From: Emticicia sp031378345
GTDB lineage: Bacteria; Bacteroidota; Bacteroidia; Cytophagales; Spirosomataceae
Reading direction: 5' to 3'
Assembly (NCBI GenBank): GCA_031378345.1
Contig: JANNDY010000092.1
Coordinates: 42,204-106,203 of the forward strand
Length of the DNA stretch: 64,000 nucleotides
The notes below the pieces were generated by a model. It was not told the DNA's origin and did no database searches. It saw only the letters and a program-made list of their open reading frames with translations. Positions 34,613 to 43,457 of the stretch are shown piece after piece. The first letter of the stretch is position 1, and the number at the start of each line of letters is the position of its first letter. Made by a program: the position numbers and the translations under genes.

Positions 34613-35734
34613 TTAATTTACCCCTTTCCACCACTCAGAAAACTTTTGAGTGCCGTCTTTTAAGTTTACTTGTTCGCCAATAATGGGTGTAACCAAAGGA
34701 ATATTAATTGCCTTATTTAATGCCGTGATTTTACTCAAAGGCTCGTCCCAAGCATGGTTTGCTAAGGCAAATTTTGAAGAATGAACTGGAAATAAACGCT
34801 TGGCATTCAAGTCTTTTGCCGCTTGCAAAACCTCTTCGGGCATCATGTGAATATACTTCCATTTTCTGTCATATTGACCATTTTCCAAGATAACTAAGTC
34901 GAATACTCCATAAGTTTTTCCGATTTCGGCAAAGTGATTATCATAGCCACTATCTCCTCCAAAAAACAATTGAGACGTTGGCGTTTTTAAAACATATGAA
35001 GTCCAAAGGGCTTTATTTCTTGTCAAACCTCTACCCGAAAAATGCCTTGCAGGTACTGTATGAGCAATAAATCCTTCGTCAAGGTCTATTTTTTCGTTCC
35101 AATCTTTTTCAATAATTTTATCTTTATCGAAGCCCCAATACTCAAAATGTTCGCCAGTTCCGAGTCCACAAATGATCTTTTTTATCTTTGGTTTTAGCTT
35201 CAAAAGTGTTTCATAATCAACATGATCCCAGTGGTCATGCGAAATAAAAAGATAATCTATTTCGGGGAAATCATCAGTTGTATAAGCATCAGTTCCTTTG
35301 AAGGCGGGCATTGTAAATTTTATTGGAGATGCAGCACCACTAAAAACAGGGTCAACTAAAATTTTCTTGCCATCAATTTGAATAAAATAAGACGAATGTC
35401 CAAACCAAACTAAAATGTCTTTTTTAGGCTCTAAATTTAGCAAATTTGTCTTCATTGAAGGAAGGGTATCAATAGGTTTGAGCCTTTCTTTTTTATCAAA
35501 GATAAATTCTTTCATTACTTCATAATAACCAACGCCTTCGGTCAAATCTGGTGTATGATTTAGATTCTGAAAAGAACCATTTTTGTAATTTGGCGATTTT
35601 TTCACTCTTTCCAAACGTTCTCCGCTGGGCATTTTGCCAAACATTGCTTTTTGCATAAAAATTGTTGTTGTAATTGCTAAAAAAGCAATGAAAGTGAAGA
35701 TTATAAGTGTTAATTTTTTTAAGAATTTTAGCAT
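34613..35734 (-). CDS. Metallo-beta-lactamase-fold hydrolase (UlaG/NAPE-PLD-like)
   Basis: The 373-residue protein has an N-terminal hydrophobic anchor (about 8-28). WFGHSSYFIQIDGKKILVDPVF (110-131) and FISHDHWDH (163-171, with HDHWDH at 166-171) are the family motifs, and the later HTVPARHFSGRG, FFGGDSGYD and PVHSSKFALANH supply the remaining ligands. The family includes N-acyl-phosphatidylethanolamine phospholipase D-like enzymes and many uncharacterised hydrolases. It is probably periplasmic and membrane-anchored. Hairpins flank it on both sides, so it is likely expressed alone. Substrate unknown. Confidence 0.88.
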   Translation of the reverse strand: MLKFLKKLTLIIFTFIAFLAITTTIFMQKAMFGKMPSGERLERVKKSPNYKNGSFQNLNHTPDLTEGVGYYEVMKEFIFDKKERLKPIDTLPSMKTNLLNLEPKKDILVWFGHSSYFIQIDGKKILVDPVFSGAASPIKFTMPAFKGTDAYTTDDFPEIDYLFISHDHWDHVDYETLLKLKPKIKKIICGLGTGEHFEYWGFDKDKIIEKDWNEKIDLDEGFIAHTVPARHFSGRGLTRNKALWTSYVLKTPTSQLFFGGDSGYDNHFAEIGKTYGVFDLVILENGQYDRKWKYIHMMPEEVLQAAKDLNAKRLFPVHSSKFALANHAWDEPLSKITALNKAINIPLVTPIIGEQVNLKDGTQKFSEWWKGVN

Positions 35735-35750
35735 TTTAGGGTAATTATTT

Positions 35751-35808
35751 AGTGCTGAGTTTAGAGTGCAGAGTGTAAAAAAACATTCGACACTCTAAAC
35801 TCAGCACT
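35751..35808. repeat. Hairpin with 18-bp perfect stem between MBL and molybdenum hydroxylase genes
   Basis: AGTGCTGAGTTTAGAGTG (35751-35768) and CACTCTAAACTCAGCACT (35791-35808) are perfect reverse complements. A further degenerate ACTCTAC run follows to 35837. It probably terminates the molybdenum hydroxylase transcript. Confidence 0.75.
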
Positions 35809-35829
35809 TTACATTCTACACTCTCAACT

Positions 35830-38034
35830 CTACACTTTTAATTCTTTATAATTATCCAAAGCCTTTTGCAGCGGTAATTGTCTTAATCTTTTTCCTGTTA
35901 AATTAAAAATCGCATTTGCAATTGCTGGGGCAATTGGAGCAATGGGTGGTTCTCCAACACCATACATTTCTTCCGAATTTTCTAAAATAATCGACTGAAT
36001 ATCAGGCGTATCTGCCAAAGTTGCCATCGGATATTCGTGGTAATTTGTTACCGCCATTTGTCCATCTTTTACCAACACTTCTTCAAACAAAGCTCCACTA
36101 ATTCCCATCATTGTTGCTCCTTCAATTTGAGAGCGAATACCTTCTGGATTTACAGCAAAACCTACGTCTAATGCTTGTACAACGCTTTTTACTTGAATTT
36201 TTCCTTCCACGATTTCTACTTCTACAACCGCAACGGCAACAGTTTTTCGGTCGCTACAAATAGCAATTCCACGTCCAATGTTGGCAGGTTTTACACTATT
36301 CCAACTACTTTTTTCTTGAATAGTTGTCAAGGCAAGAGCCATTCTCTTTTCTAATTCATCGCCATTTTTCAGCAACTCAATTCGCATAGCAATTGGGTCT
36401 TTTTTTGTTTTTACGGCCAACTCGTCCATGAAACTTTCGATGGCAAAAGTATTGGCAAACATTCCCACGCCACGCCAAATACTGGCATGATATGGCACTT
36501 CGGTATTCCAAATATTGACAGTTTTATTTGGTACATTATACAAAATACTCGCCCCATGTCCTGCCGAAACCCAATCGGCCCCCATCACTTTAATTGCCAT
36601 ATCTCCAGCTATCATTTTCAAAATCATGTCGGGCGTAGCTTGGTCGTGTATAATGGCTTCTATTTTGCCATTTTTGTCTATCTTTGCCTGTAAAACATGG
36701 TGAGAATTTGGTCTGTAAACCGAATTTTGAAATTCTTGCTCACGAGTTGGAAGCAATTTGACAGGTTTTCCTACAATTTGAGAAAGAATAGCCGCATTTG
36801 AAGCATTTCTTCCAGAGCCTTTTCGTCCGAAACCACCACCTAAAAATGCCACTTGAACATCAACTTTATCGGAATTAATATTTAATGTTTTGGCAACTTG
36901 TTTTTGGATACTTTCGGGAGATTGCGTTCCAATAATAATTGTAGTTTTGTCTTTTTCTACGTATGCAATTGAGCCAAAAACCTCCATAGGGGCGTGTGTG
37001 GCAATGGAAGTGCGGTATTCTTGCTTGAAAACTTCGGCTTGATTATCTTCAATAATTGATGCTGCTTTTCCTTCTTTTTGAATGTTGGTAGCCTTAGTTT
37101 TACCGACTGTTACAATCGCTTCCATGTCGGCTTGTTGCCATTTTTTTGGTACGTCCCAAGTTACCTCAATTTTTTCGATTGCCTTTAGTGCCGCATAGTG
37201 AGTTTTTGCCACAACCGCCACCAACTCATCTTTCCTGACAACCTTTACTACATCATTCGATTTTTCAGCTTTCGACAAATCAATTGTTTTTATTTTTCCT
37301 TCAAAATAGGGGCTTTCCAAAGTTACTGCATGAAGCATTTCTGGTAGTTCGGTATCAATCGTATATTTGGTTGTTGCCATCACTTTTGCTTTCAAATCTA
37401 CCCTTTTAACAGTTTTTCCGATATACTTAAAAGTTGATTTGTCTTTCAAAATAGGTGTTTTAGGTATTTCCCAATCTTTGGTTTCTGCCGAAATTTCGGC
37501 ATACGTATTTGAATGAGTCCCCGAAGTAAGCAAGCCATTTTTTACCGAAACAGTCTCTACTTTTACACCCCATTTCTTTGCTGCAGCAATTTTGAGCATT
37601 TCTCGCATGGTTGCTGCCACTTCTCTTATTGGCGTAAATAAGGCAAGTGTGCTGTTGCTACCGCCCGTTGCACCATTTACATCTATAATTCCACTGCCTG
37701 TGCTGGCGTGTTCGACCTTAATTTGTTCTAAAGGCACTTCCAATTCTTCGGCAGCCATCATTGCATAGCCTGTGAAAATCCCTTGACCCATTTCTACTTT
37801 GGGTGATTTCATCAAAATTGAATTATCTGCCAAAACTTGAAACCAAAAATCAGGTTTGAAAGAGGAGATAGTTGCAGGCAAATCCATTCCTTCAACTTTT
37901 TGTGCTGCAAATCGGCGTAAAGGACTACATCCTAAGTATGAAGCGACCACTGTTCCGCCCATCACGATTGCTCCTCGCTGCAAAAATTTACGGCGAGAAA
38001 ATTTATTTTTTTCTGTTTTATTTTCAGTTGCCAT
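35830..38034 (-). CDS. Molybdenum hydroxylase large subunit (xanthine dehydrogenase / isoquinoline oxidoreductase type)
   Basis: The 734-residue protein begins with a Tat signal (FSRRKFLQRGAIVMGGTVVASYLGC, Arg14-Arg15). Domain landmarks include EVEMGQGIFTGYAMMAAEELEVP-like VEMGQGIFTGY, VAFLGGGFGRKG (MGG-type pterin contact), IWRGVGMFANTFAIESFMDELA and VGEPPIAPIAPAIANAIFNLTGKRLRQLP with the C-terminal Glu of the active site (GEPP). It binds molybdopterin cytosine dinucleotide and hydroxylates an aldehyde or N-heterocycle. The single-chain large subunit with a separate 2Fe-2S protein and no FAD subunit matches the Ior group. It starts five bases after the small subunit stop. Substrate unknown. 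Confidence 0.93.
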   Translation of the reverse strand: MATENKTEKNKFSRRKFLQRGAIVMGGTVVASYLGCSPLRRFAAQKVEGMDLPATISSFKPDFWFQVLADNSILMKSPKVEMGQGIFTGYAMMAAEELEVPLEQIKVEHASTGSGIIDVNGATGGSNSTLALFTPIREVAATMREMLKIAAAKKWGVKVETVSVKNGLLTSGTHSNTYAEISAETKDWEIPKTPILKDKSTFKYIGKTVKRVDLKAKVMATTKYTIDTELPEMLHAVTLESPYFEGKIKTIDLSKAEKSNDVVKVVRKDELVAVVAKTHYAALKAIEKIEVTWDVPKKWQQADMEAIVTVGKTKATNIQKEGKAASIIEDNQAEVFKQEYRTSIATHAPMEVFGSIAYVEKDKTTIIIGTQSPESIQKQVAKTLNINSDKVDVQVAFLGGGFGRKGSGRNASNAAILSQIVGKPVKLLPTREQEFQNSVYRPNSHHVLQAKIDKNGKIEAIIHDQATPDMILKMIAGDMAIKVMGADWVSAGHGASILYNVPNKTVNIWNTEVPYHASIWRGVGMFANTFAIESFMDELAVKTKKDPIAMRIELLKNGDELEKRMALALTTIQEKSSWNSVKPANIGRGIAICSDRKTVAVAVVEVEIVEGKIQVKSVVQALDVGFAVNPEGIRSQIEGATMMGISGALFEEVLVKDGQMAVTNYHEYPMATLADTPDIQSIILENSEEMYGVGEPPIAPIAPAIANAIFNLTGKRLRQLPLQKALDNYKELKV

Positions 38035-38039
38035 GATTG

Positions 38040-38513
38040 TTAGTTTTTAGCGATTTTTTGGAGTTCAGATGCTTTCATAATTGCCTTAATAATGCGAGGA
38101 TGCGTGCCACAGCGACAAATATTGCTAATATTTGCTTTAATATCGTCTTCTGTCGGGTTTGGGTTTTCTTGCAAAAGTTTTGCGGCAGCCATCATAAAAC
38201 CTGGTTGGCAATAGCCACATTGCGGCACTTGAAGCTCCAACCAAGCCTCTTGAATTGGGTGAAGATGAGTTTCATCTGGCGAAAGTCCTTCAATGGTTGT
38301 GATGTTTTTTCCTTCAACCAAATTGACAGGATAGGAGCATGAGCGAACCAAATCGCCATCAACATGCACCGAACATGCTCCACAAAGAGCCTTTCCACAG
38401 CCAAATTTTGTACCTGTGAGCTTTAATTCATCTCTGATTGCCCAAAGAAGTGGCATTTCGGGGTCAATTTCGAGATTGGCAGGTTTGCCATTGACCGTAA
38501 AGTTTATTTTCAT
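38040..38513 (-). CDS. Molybdenum hydroxylase 2Fe-2S small subunit
   Basis: The 157-residue protein has both cluster-binding regions: plant-ferredoxin type Cys39, Cys44, Cys47 and Cys59 (FGCGKALCGACSVHVDGDLVRSC) and the helical domain Cys99, Cys102, Cys133 and Cys135 (QCGYCQPGFM, NICRCGTHPRI). It passes electrons from the molybdenum site of the large subunit. It has no signal peptide and is presumably co-exported with the Tat-signal-bearing partner. The order small then large subunit, with a five-base gap, is the usual iorAB arrangement. Confidence 0.96.
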   Translation of the reverse strand: MKINFTVNGKPANLEIDPEMPLLWAIRDELKLTGTKFGCGKALCGACSVHVDGDLVRSCSYPVNLVEGKNITTIEGLSPDETHLHPIQEAWLELQVPQCGYCQPGFMMAAAKLLQENPNPTEDDIKANISNICRCGTHPRIIKAIMKASELQKIAKN

Positions 38514-38634
38514 ATTTTTAGTATTAAGAATTGTCTGAGAAATACTGGAAAACTGAGCAAATCATTATGTTTTTGCCGCTTTTGAAATAAAATGAGGAGA
38601 TTTCAACAATTAACAACAATGTTCAAAAACTCGT

Positions 38635-39168
38635 TCATTGTGTTTTTTTCAATAATTGCAACATCTCATATTCAATATCGTCGGCAGATTCGGGCGAACC
38701 ACCAATTTTTATATGACTAATATTGCCTTTTTGGTCAATTATAAAGTTTGTCGGAAAACCTAACGCACCATAAGTTCCTTGCGAGATTTCGCCCGCATCA
38801 GCCATGTGATAAAAATCTAAGGGCATTTTTTTTAGAAATGCTTGAAGGTCAGATTTTCCATCAAGTGCCAAAGATAATAGCACAATTTTGTCAGCTTTTC
38901 CTTGTTTTTGAAGTCTATTTTTGAGGTTTTGAAGTCCAGGATATTCAATTCGGCAACCCGAACAATTGATAAACCAACAGTTCATCAAAACCACTTTTCC
39001 TTTCAAATCTGAGAGTAAAAAAGCCTTGCCGTTGATGTCAGTATATCTGAAATCTGGGGCGGGTTTTCCTATCCATTTTGCTTTAAATACTTCGTAAGGA
39101 TTTTCCTCTTGGGCAAAAGTATTAAAACATAAAAGGCTGATAATGAGGAAGATAAAGGCTTTTTTCAT
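38635..39168 (-). CDS. TlpA/AhpC-type periplasmic thioredoxin-fold protein
   Basis: The 177-residue protein has a signal peptide ending FNTFAQ. GKPAPDFRYTDINGKAFLLSDLKGKVVLMNCWFINCSGCRIEYPGL gives the thioredoxin fold with CSGC at 69-72 in place of the common WCxPC, and an additional Cys64. LGFPTNFIIDQKGNI supplies the cis-Pro region. It probably reduces disulfides or supports cytochrome maturation in the periplasm. It stands alone behind the iorAB-like pair and downstream of a strong hairpin. Confidence 0.85.
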   Translation of the reverse strand: MKKAFIFLIISLLCFNTFAQEENPYEVFKAKWIGKPAPDFRYTDINGKAFLLSDLKGKVVLMNCWFINCSGCRIEYPGLQNLKNRLQKQGKADKIVLLSLALDGKSDLQAFLKKMPLDFYHMADAGEISQGTYGALGFPTNFIIDQKGNISHIKIGGSPESADDIEYEMLQLLKKTQ

Positions 39169-39245
39169 GTAAATAAAAATAATGGATTTACTTTATTTTA
39201 ATTATTAAATGTGTTTTTTGTAACTTGAATGTAGCAAATGTTTTA

Positions 39246-39332
39246 AAATCCGTGCTTGTAAATCCGTGTTATCCGTGTGCTAAAATCGTCGAAAATGGGA
39301 CACGGATAACACGGATTTACAAGCACGGATTT
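39246..39332. repeat. Hairpin with a 33-bp perfect stem
   Basis: Arms 39246-39278 and 39300-39332 are perfect reverse complements built from ATCCGTG words, with a 21-base loop. It lies just downstream of the minus-strand TlpA/DUF4369-like gene and upstream of the second TlpA gene. The absence of mismatches suggests recent origin or active maintenance. Confidence 0.85.
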
Positions 39333-39344
39333 AATTGAAAATTC

Positions 39345-40736
39345 TTAATTCCTCCCTAAAACCTCCTCAATTTGCCGAATCAATTCTTGCCCTTCGTCGT
39401 TGCTTGGGTCGGCAACTTGTGAAACGGCAAAATTTCCTTTTTTGTCAATCAAATAATAGGCAGGAATTCCTGTTACGCCGTAGTTTTTTGAAACTGAATT
39501 ACCTTCATCATTTCTCAAATTTATGCCTTTTACATTATACATTGTTATAGCTTCTCGCCAGTCGGCATCATTATCAAGCGAAATTTGTATAAAAACAACT
39601 TCTTCTTGAAATTTGTTTTTTACAACTTCCATAAACTTCATGTCATACACACATGGTCCGCACCAACTTGCCCAAAAGTCTAAATAAACTATTTTTCCAA
39701 GAAAATCTTTTAGCGAAACGTCCTTTCCATCAATGTCTTTTAGCTTAAATTGCTTTGCAGGAGATCCTTGCGAAAGGGTTTTTGTGAAATTTACTTTTGA
39801 TGAAAGATAGTTTTTATAATCTCTATTGATTGAAGTTTCCAAGAAATTATCAACCAAAAGCTGAATTTTTGGCGTGATATTTTCAGCTTCAATCATGTTT
39901 TTGAGTTTGAAAGCAATGACTCGTTCAATCAATTGAAATGAAAAGAGAGAGCGGTTATAAGAAGATTTTACAAGGTTTATTTCCTCGGTTTCGGTCAAAT
40001 CTTTTCGTTTTCGTACTGCAGATTTGGCAATAAATAAGTCCATCAAATTGAGAAACATATTACCATATTCGAGCGAATTTGCTTGAGTAGAATCGGGCAA
40101 TTCTTCAATTTTTAAAGTATTTATTACCTTTTCTTCGGTCAAATTTGCATATTTTTGACCTGACAAAAAGTTTACTTTGTAGTTTTGAATTGCTCCTATT
40201 ATATCGGCTTTTCGTGCTTGATTGAAAGTTGCTGAAAGGTTTTGTGTTTGTTGTAAAAAAGTCAAATGTTTAGCTTGCTCATTGTCCAAAAAGTCGAAAT
40301 ACTGCTCCTGTGGGGCTTTACTGAGTAAACTTGCTTCTTTTTCCCAATCATTTTTTACCTCAAACTTATCTCTTTGCTGCACATAATATTGCCATTTTTC
40401 AGAACCGTTTCCTGCAAAAACCAATGATTGCCAAAAAGTTTTTGGAGAAAATTTTATTGAAATTTCGTCATTTGGTTCAATAATCCAATAATGAAAACCT
40501 TGGTCAGCATAATAAAAATCAATGTAGGCGATATGGCTAATATTTGTGCTAAAACTAAACTGATTTTTATCATTGAGCATAATTTCGTACTCCTCTTCAT
40601 CGCCTACCAAATCTCGGTAAAGTGTTATCAAAACCTTTCGCTCAGTAGGGTTTTGAATCTCGCCCGAAAGTTTGAAAGTGTTTTGGGCGAAAGTAGTAGT
40701 TGAAAGTAAGAAAAATTGTAAGATGAAACGAATCAT
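39345..40736 (-). CDS. TlpA-family disulfide reductase with long N-terminal domain
   Basis: The 463-residue protein has a signal peptide (1-17, LSTTTFAQ). The first ~150 residues (FKLSGEIQNPTERKVLITLYRD, YYADQGFHYWIIEPNDEISIKF) resemble DUF4369-type beta-sandwich domains, then a helical linker, then a thioredoxin domain with FWASWCGPC (Cys359, Cys362) and GVTGIPAYYLIDKKG. Such proteins are numerous in Bacteroidota and are thought to act as periplasmic thiol-disulfide reductases. It lies eleven bases after the ABC permease gene and may share its transcript. Confidence 0.88.
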   Translation of the reverse strand: MIRFILQFFLLSTTTFAQNTFKLSGEIQNPTERKVLITLYRDLVGDEEEYEIMLNDKNQFSFSTNISHIAYIDFYYADQGFHYWIIEPNDEISIKFSPKTFWQSLVFAGNGSEKWQYYVQQRDKFEVKNDWEKEASLLSKAPQEQYFDFLDNEQAKHLTFLQQTQNLSATFNQARKADIIGAIQNYKVNFLSGQKYANLTEEKVINTLKIEELPDSTQANSLEYGNMFLNLMDLFIAKSAVRKRKDLTETEEINLVKSSYNRSLFSFQLIERVIAFKLKNMIEAENITPKIQLLVDNFLETSINRDYKNYLSSKVNFTKTLSQGSPAKQFKLKDIDGKDVSLKDFLGKIVYLDFWASWCGPCVYDMKFMEVVKNKFQEEVVFIQISLDNDADWREAITMYNVKGINLRNDEGNSVSKNYGVTGIPAYYLIDKKGNFAVSQVADPSNDEGQELIRQIEEVLGRN

Positions 40737-40747
40737 ATTGAAAATGG

Positions 40748-41848
40748 TTATTTATCGCTTTGACTTTCGTAATAATGTTTCTGAAAAACGAAAATTGCTA
40801 TCGAAAAATTGATTAAAGCCATCAAAATTACTGGAATTTTGAACATTATCAATAGTAAAAACAAGATTCCTGCAAAAAACAGGCGTTGCATAAAAGTATC
40901 GTTCGAAATCCCATTGATATATTGTAGGTGATGGTTCATGAAAATCATTGATAAAATAAAAATAATTAGTTCTAAAGCAAAGAAATAACTCACGCCGTCG
41001 GGCAGATTTCTTAGTAAAATGATGAATTCGGGCAGTAAAAGTAAAGAATATGTTAGGAAATAACTCAAAATCCGTTGTTTATGAGCAATTGGAAGGTTTC
41101 GAGTAAAAGACAAATGTTGGTTTTCAAAACTTAAATATTGCTGGCAAAAAACTGTATGTCCTGCCGCAACAAATAAGCCTGCAAGTGCCAATAATCGCTC
41201 GTCATAATCATCCGTAGGGTAGAGGTTGCACATTCCGACGAGGATTAAACAACAGAAAAATTTTGTCATTAATAGCAAAACTGGTTGCTTGGCAAACAAG
41301 TATCGGACATAAAATAGATAACTTGGTGTACGAAATCTTCCAAGAAAATTTTCGACTGGTTTTCTTGTAAAACTTACCACATTTGGTCGTTTTAAGCGAT
41401 ATTCGTAAGCAATTATTCCTGCCAAAATCAAGACAATATTACACAAAACGATTGCCAAAACTGGTAAATACTGTTTTTCTTCAATGCCAATTTTTATCAT
41501 CCATAGCGAATAAAGTAAGGTGAGTTGAAGTAAAGAAGTTTGCATCATTCCGAAAGCCAAAAAACGCTTCACAGGAGGAAATAGCCTAATATTATAAAGA
41601 AACTCGTTGGATTTTGTTTCAAAGATTCGGAGGGTAAAAAGGATTATTTTTACTGCGTGTAATGCCCAAATCACGAAAGTTAACATCAAGAGTGAAGGCA
41701 ATTTTAACGCCATTTTTATGAGCGTTATATGTTCTAATGAACTCATAAAACCAAATGCAAGCAGAACAATTACAAGGATAAAAAATATATTTTGGCGGTA
41801 ATATTCTTTAACAATTGTGAGGTTTAATATCTTTATGATACTTTTCAT
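40748..41848 (-). CDS. ABC transporter membrane protein, exporter type
   Basis: The 366-residue protein has about ten membrane helices, with long charged loops such as FETKSNEFLYNIRLFPPVKRF and YLSFENQHLSFTRNLPIAHKQRIL. I do not recognise a named family, but it overlaps by four bases the gene for an ABC ATPase that lacks its own permease, so it is almost certainly the membrane half of an ABC-2-like exporter. The substrate is unknown. The pair resembles exporters found next to peptide or lantibiotic-type genes, though none is present here. Confidence 0.7.
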   Translation of the reverse strand: MKSIIKILNLTIVKEYYRQNIFFILVIVLLAFGFMSSLEHITLIKMALKLPSLLMLTFVIWALHAVKIILFTLRIFETKSNEFLYNIRLFPPVKRFLAFGMMQTSLLQLTLLYSLWMIKIGIEEKQYLPVLAIVLCNIVLILAGIIAYEYRLKRPNVVSFTRKPVENFLGRFRTPSYLFYVRYLFAKQPVLLLMTKFFCCLILVGMCNLYPTDDYDERLLALAGLFVAAGHTVFCQQYLSFENQHLSFTRNLPIAHKQRILSYFLTYSLLLLPEFIILLRNLPDGVSYFFALELIIFILSMIFMNHHLQYINGISNDTFMQRLFFAGILFLLLIMFKIPVILMALINFSIAIFVFQKHYYESQSDK

Positions 41849-42474
41849 AATTGCGTAATAGTTTGATTATCAACAAGATACGTGTTTTTGATATTCAATT
41901 TTTCCAACCTAAAATCTTGATGAGAAGAAAGTAAAAAACTTATACCTTGTTGTTCGGAATAGCTTTTTATTAACTCGTAAACGATTTGCACCGAACGGTC
42001 GTCAATTGTAATCAGTGGCTCGTCGAGCATGATGAGTTTTGGCTTTCCGAGAAAAGCGGTGAGTAAGGAGATTTTCTTCAACATTCCACTCGAATATGTG
42101 CCAATTGGAGCTCTCCAATAAACATTTACGCCCAAAGTTTCAGACAAATGTGCGAGTTGTTCTTTGCCGGCTTTTTTTGCATCGGCAATAAATGTTACCA
42201 AATCGTAGCCTGTTAAATAATCTGGATATTGAGGCTCGGCTTCGCTCATGTTTACTTCCATTCTATATGCAACTGCATCTTTACGAATATCGAGATTGTT
42301 CCAAGAAATTTCACCCTCAAAAGGAATAATTCCTGACACAGCACGAAAAAATGTAGATTTTCCAGATCCATTTATGCCTTTAAACCAATGAATTCCTTCG
42401 GAAATTACTAAGTTTTCGACCGAAATGATTGTATGATGAGTATAAGATTTCGAGAAATTTTGAACCTTTAGCAT
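41845..42474 (-). CDS. ABC transporter ATP-binding protein
   Basis: Read from the ATG at 42474 the protein has 209 residues and begins MLKVQNFSKSYTHHTIISVENL. An extension to 42519 has no start support from homology. The P-loop GINGSGKS is at 33-40, the Q-loop region contains VNMSEAEPQYPD, the signature is reduced to YSSGMLKKISLL (SGM in place of SGG/SGGQ) and Walker B is KLIMLDEPLITID. It powers the adjacent permease. The degenerate signature is typical for two-gene ABC-2 exporters of Bacteroidota. It lies upstream in the operon with a four-base overlap. Confidence 0.9.
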   Translation of the reverse strand: MLKVQNFSKSYTHHTIISVENLVISEGIHWFKGINGSGKSTFFRAVSGIIPFEGEISWNNLDIRKDAVAYRMEVNMSEAEPQYPDYLTGYDLVTFIADAKKAGKEQLAHLSETLGVNVYWRAPIGTYSSGMLKKISLLTAFLGKPKLIMLDEPLITIDDRSVQIVYELIKSYSEQQGISFLLSSHQDFRLEKLNIKNTYLVDNQTITQL

Positions 42475-42907
42475 TGTTTTTAGAAGATTTTGAAGCACGA
42501 AAGAAGCTAATTTTTGCAAAATTATTTAAAAAAAATACATGAACGGCAGATGAATGTTATACTAATTCTAAAAAAAATATTATTTGTGATTTTATTCAGA
42601 AAGAGCAAAAAAAACTAAAATTGTACTTTAAGATGTAAATTTTTAAGCTGCCATTTAAGAGTGAAATTTCATCTTCTAAAAAGCCTATTTTTTGAATTGG
42701 ACTTTAAGAACTTTCTCTTGTAGTATTCCTTAATACGTTGTATTATTCCGATATTGAAGTAGAATTTTAGAACAACTTTGCCGAATTTACAATTTCTTAA
42801 TTGACTTGTATTCAAATAGTTACATACATTTGCAGCACAAAGGTTTTCGGCGGAGTTAACAAAATGGTATAACTTTTTTTAGTTTTAACTTTTAAATAAA
42901 TACTTCA
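42475..42907. other. Intergenic region with one plus-strand promoter, otherwise nothing recognised
   Basis: This 433-base AT-rich region separates the divergent ABC ATPase and small secreted protein genes. I see no reading frame of note. The only clear signal is the promoter near its right end. Confidence 0.6.
42801..42832 (+). promoter_or_regulatory. Promoter of the small secreted protein gene
   Basis: TTGAC (42801-42805), a 19-base spacer and TACATTTG (42825-42832) fit the Bacteroidota consensus TTG-N19-20-TAnnTTTG. The resulting leader before the ATG at 42908 would be about 70 bases. Confidence 0.7.
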
Positions 42908-43321
42908 ATGAAAACGAACACAAAGAAAAATATGAAGACATTAGCAATGTTAATCGCACTCGCAACAGCGACTGCAACAGAAGGATTTGGACAGACGAAG
43001 GCAATTGCTGAAAAAGTAAGCACTTCGGACAAGGTTAGTGATTTGAGCGTACAAGATATGGGAAATCTTCGCTTCAAATTGTCATTTGAAAACCCTTTGC
43101 GACAAAAGACACAAATATATTTACTCGATAAAAACAACGATGTATTTTTCAACGAATATGCGAATGGTAATGCTCAATATGTTAGAGCTTTTAACCTTTC
43201 TAATTTAGCTGATGGTGAATACACTTTCGTCATAGAATCTGGTAAAGAGAAAATGACAAAAGAGTTTGTTATTAGCACACAAACATTTCGTGGTGTTACT
43301 TTGGCTAAAAACGACAAATGA
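42908..43321 (+). CDS. Small secreted beta-sandwich protein of unknown function
   Basis: The 137-residue protein has a signal peptide (about 1-29, IALATATATEGFGQ); an inner ATG at 42932 (MKTLAML) is an alternative start. The mature part (about 30-137) alternates hydrophobic and polar residues (NLRFKLSFENPLRQKTQIYLLDKNND, ADGEYTFVIESGKEKMTKEFVI), which suggests one immunoglobulin- or DUF3244-like sandwich. Such small proteins are typical Bacteroidota periplasmic or surface proteins without known role. It has its own promoter and a strong terminator, so it is a single, probably well-expressed unit. Confidence 0.75.
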   Translation: MKTNTKKNMKTLAMLIALATATATEGFGQTKAIAEKVSTSDKVSDLSVQDMGNLRFKLSFENPLRQKTQIYLLDKNNDVFFNEYANGNAQYVRAFNLSNLADGEYTFVIESGKEKMTKEFVISTQTFRGVTLAKNDK

Positions 43322-43412
43322 GCCAAGGTCTGCACCTCAGGTCTCACTACCATTTATTTGGTAGAATAAGTACCAAAAATACGCATTTATCCGCATAAAA
43401 CCTTTGTAATGG

Positions 43413-43449
43413 TCAGCATCGCTTCTATTGAAGTGATGCTGATTTTTTT
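43413..43449 (+). terminator. Rho-independent terminator
   Basis: TCAGCATCGCTTC (43413-43425) pairs with GAAGTGATGCTGA (43430-43442) with one wobble, followed by seven T. It ends the small secreted protein transcript; the minus-strand hydrolase gene ends at 43458. Confidence 0.9.
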
Positions 43450-43457
43450 CAATTTTA

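Noticed and set aside
39246..39332. CRISPR-like repeat because of repeated ATCCGTG words
   Set aside because: It is a single inverted repeat with no regularly spaced direct repeats, and no cas gene is present.
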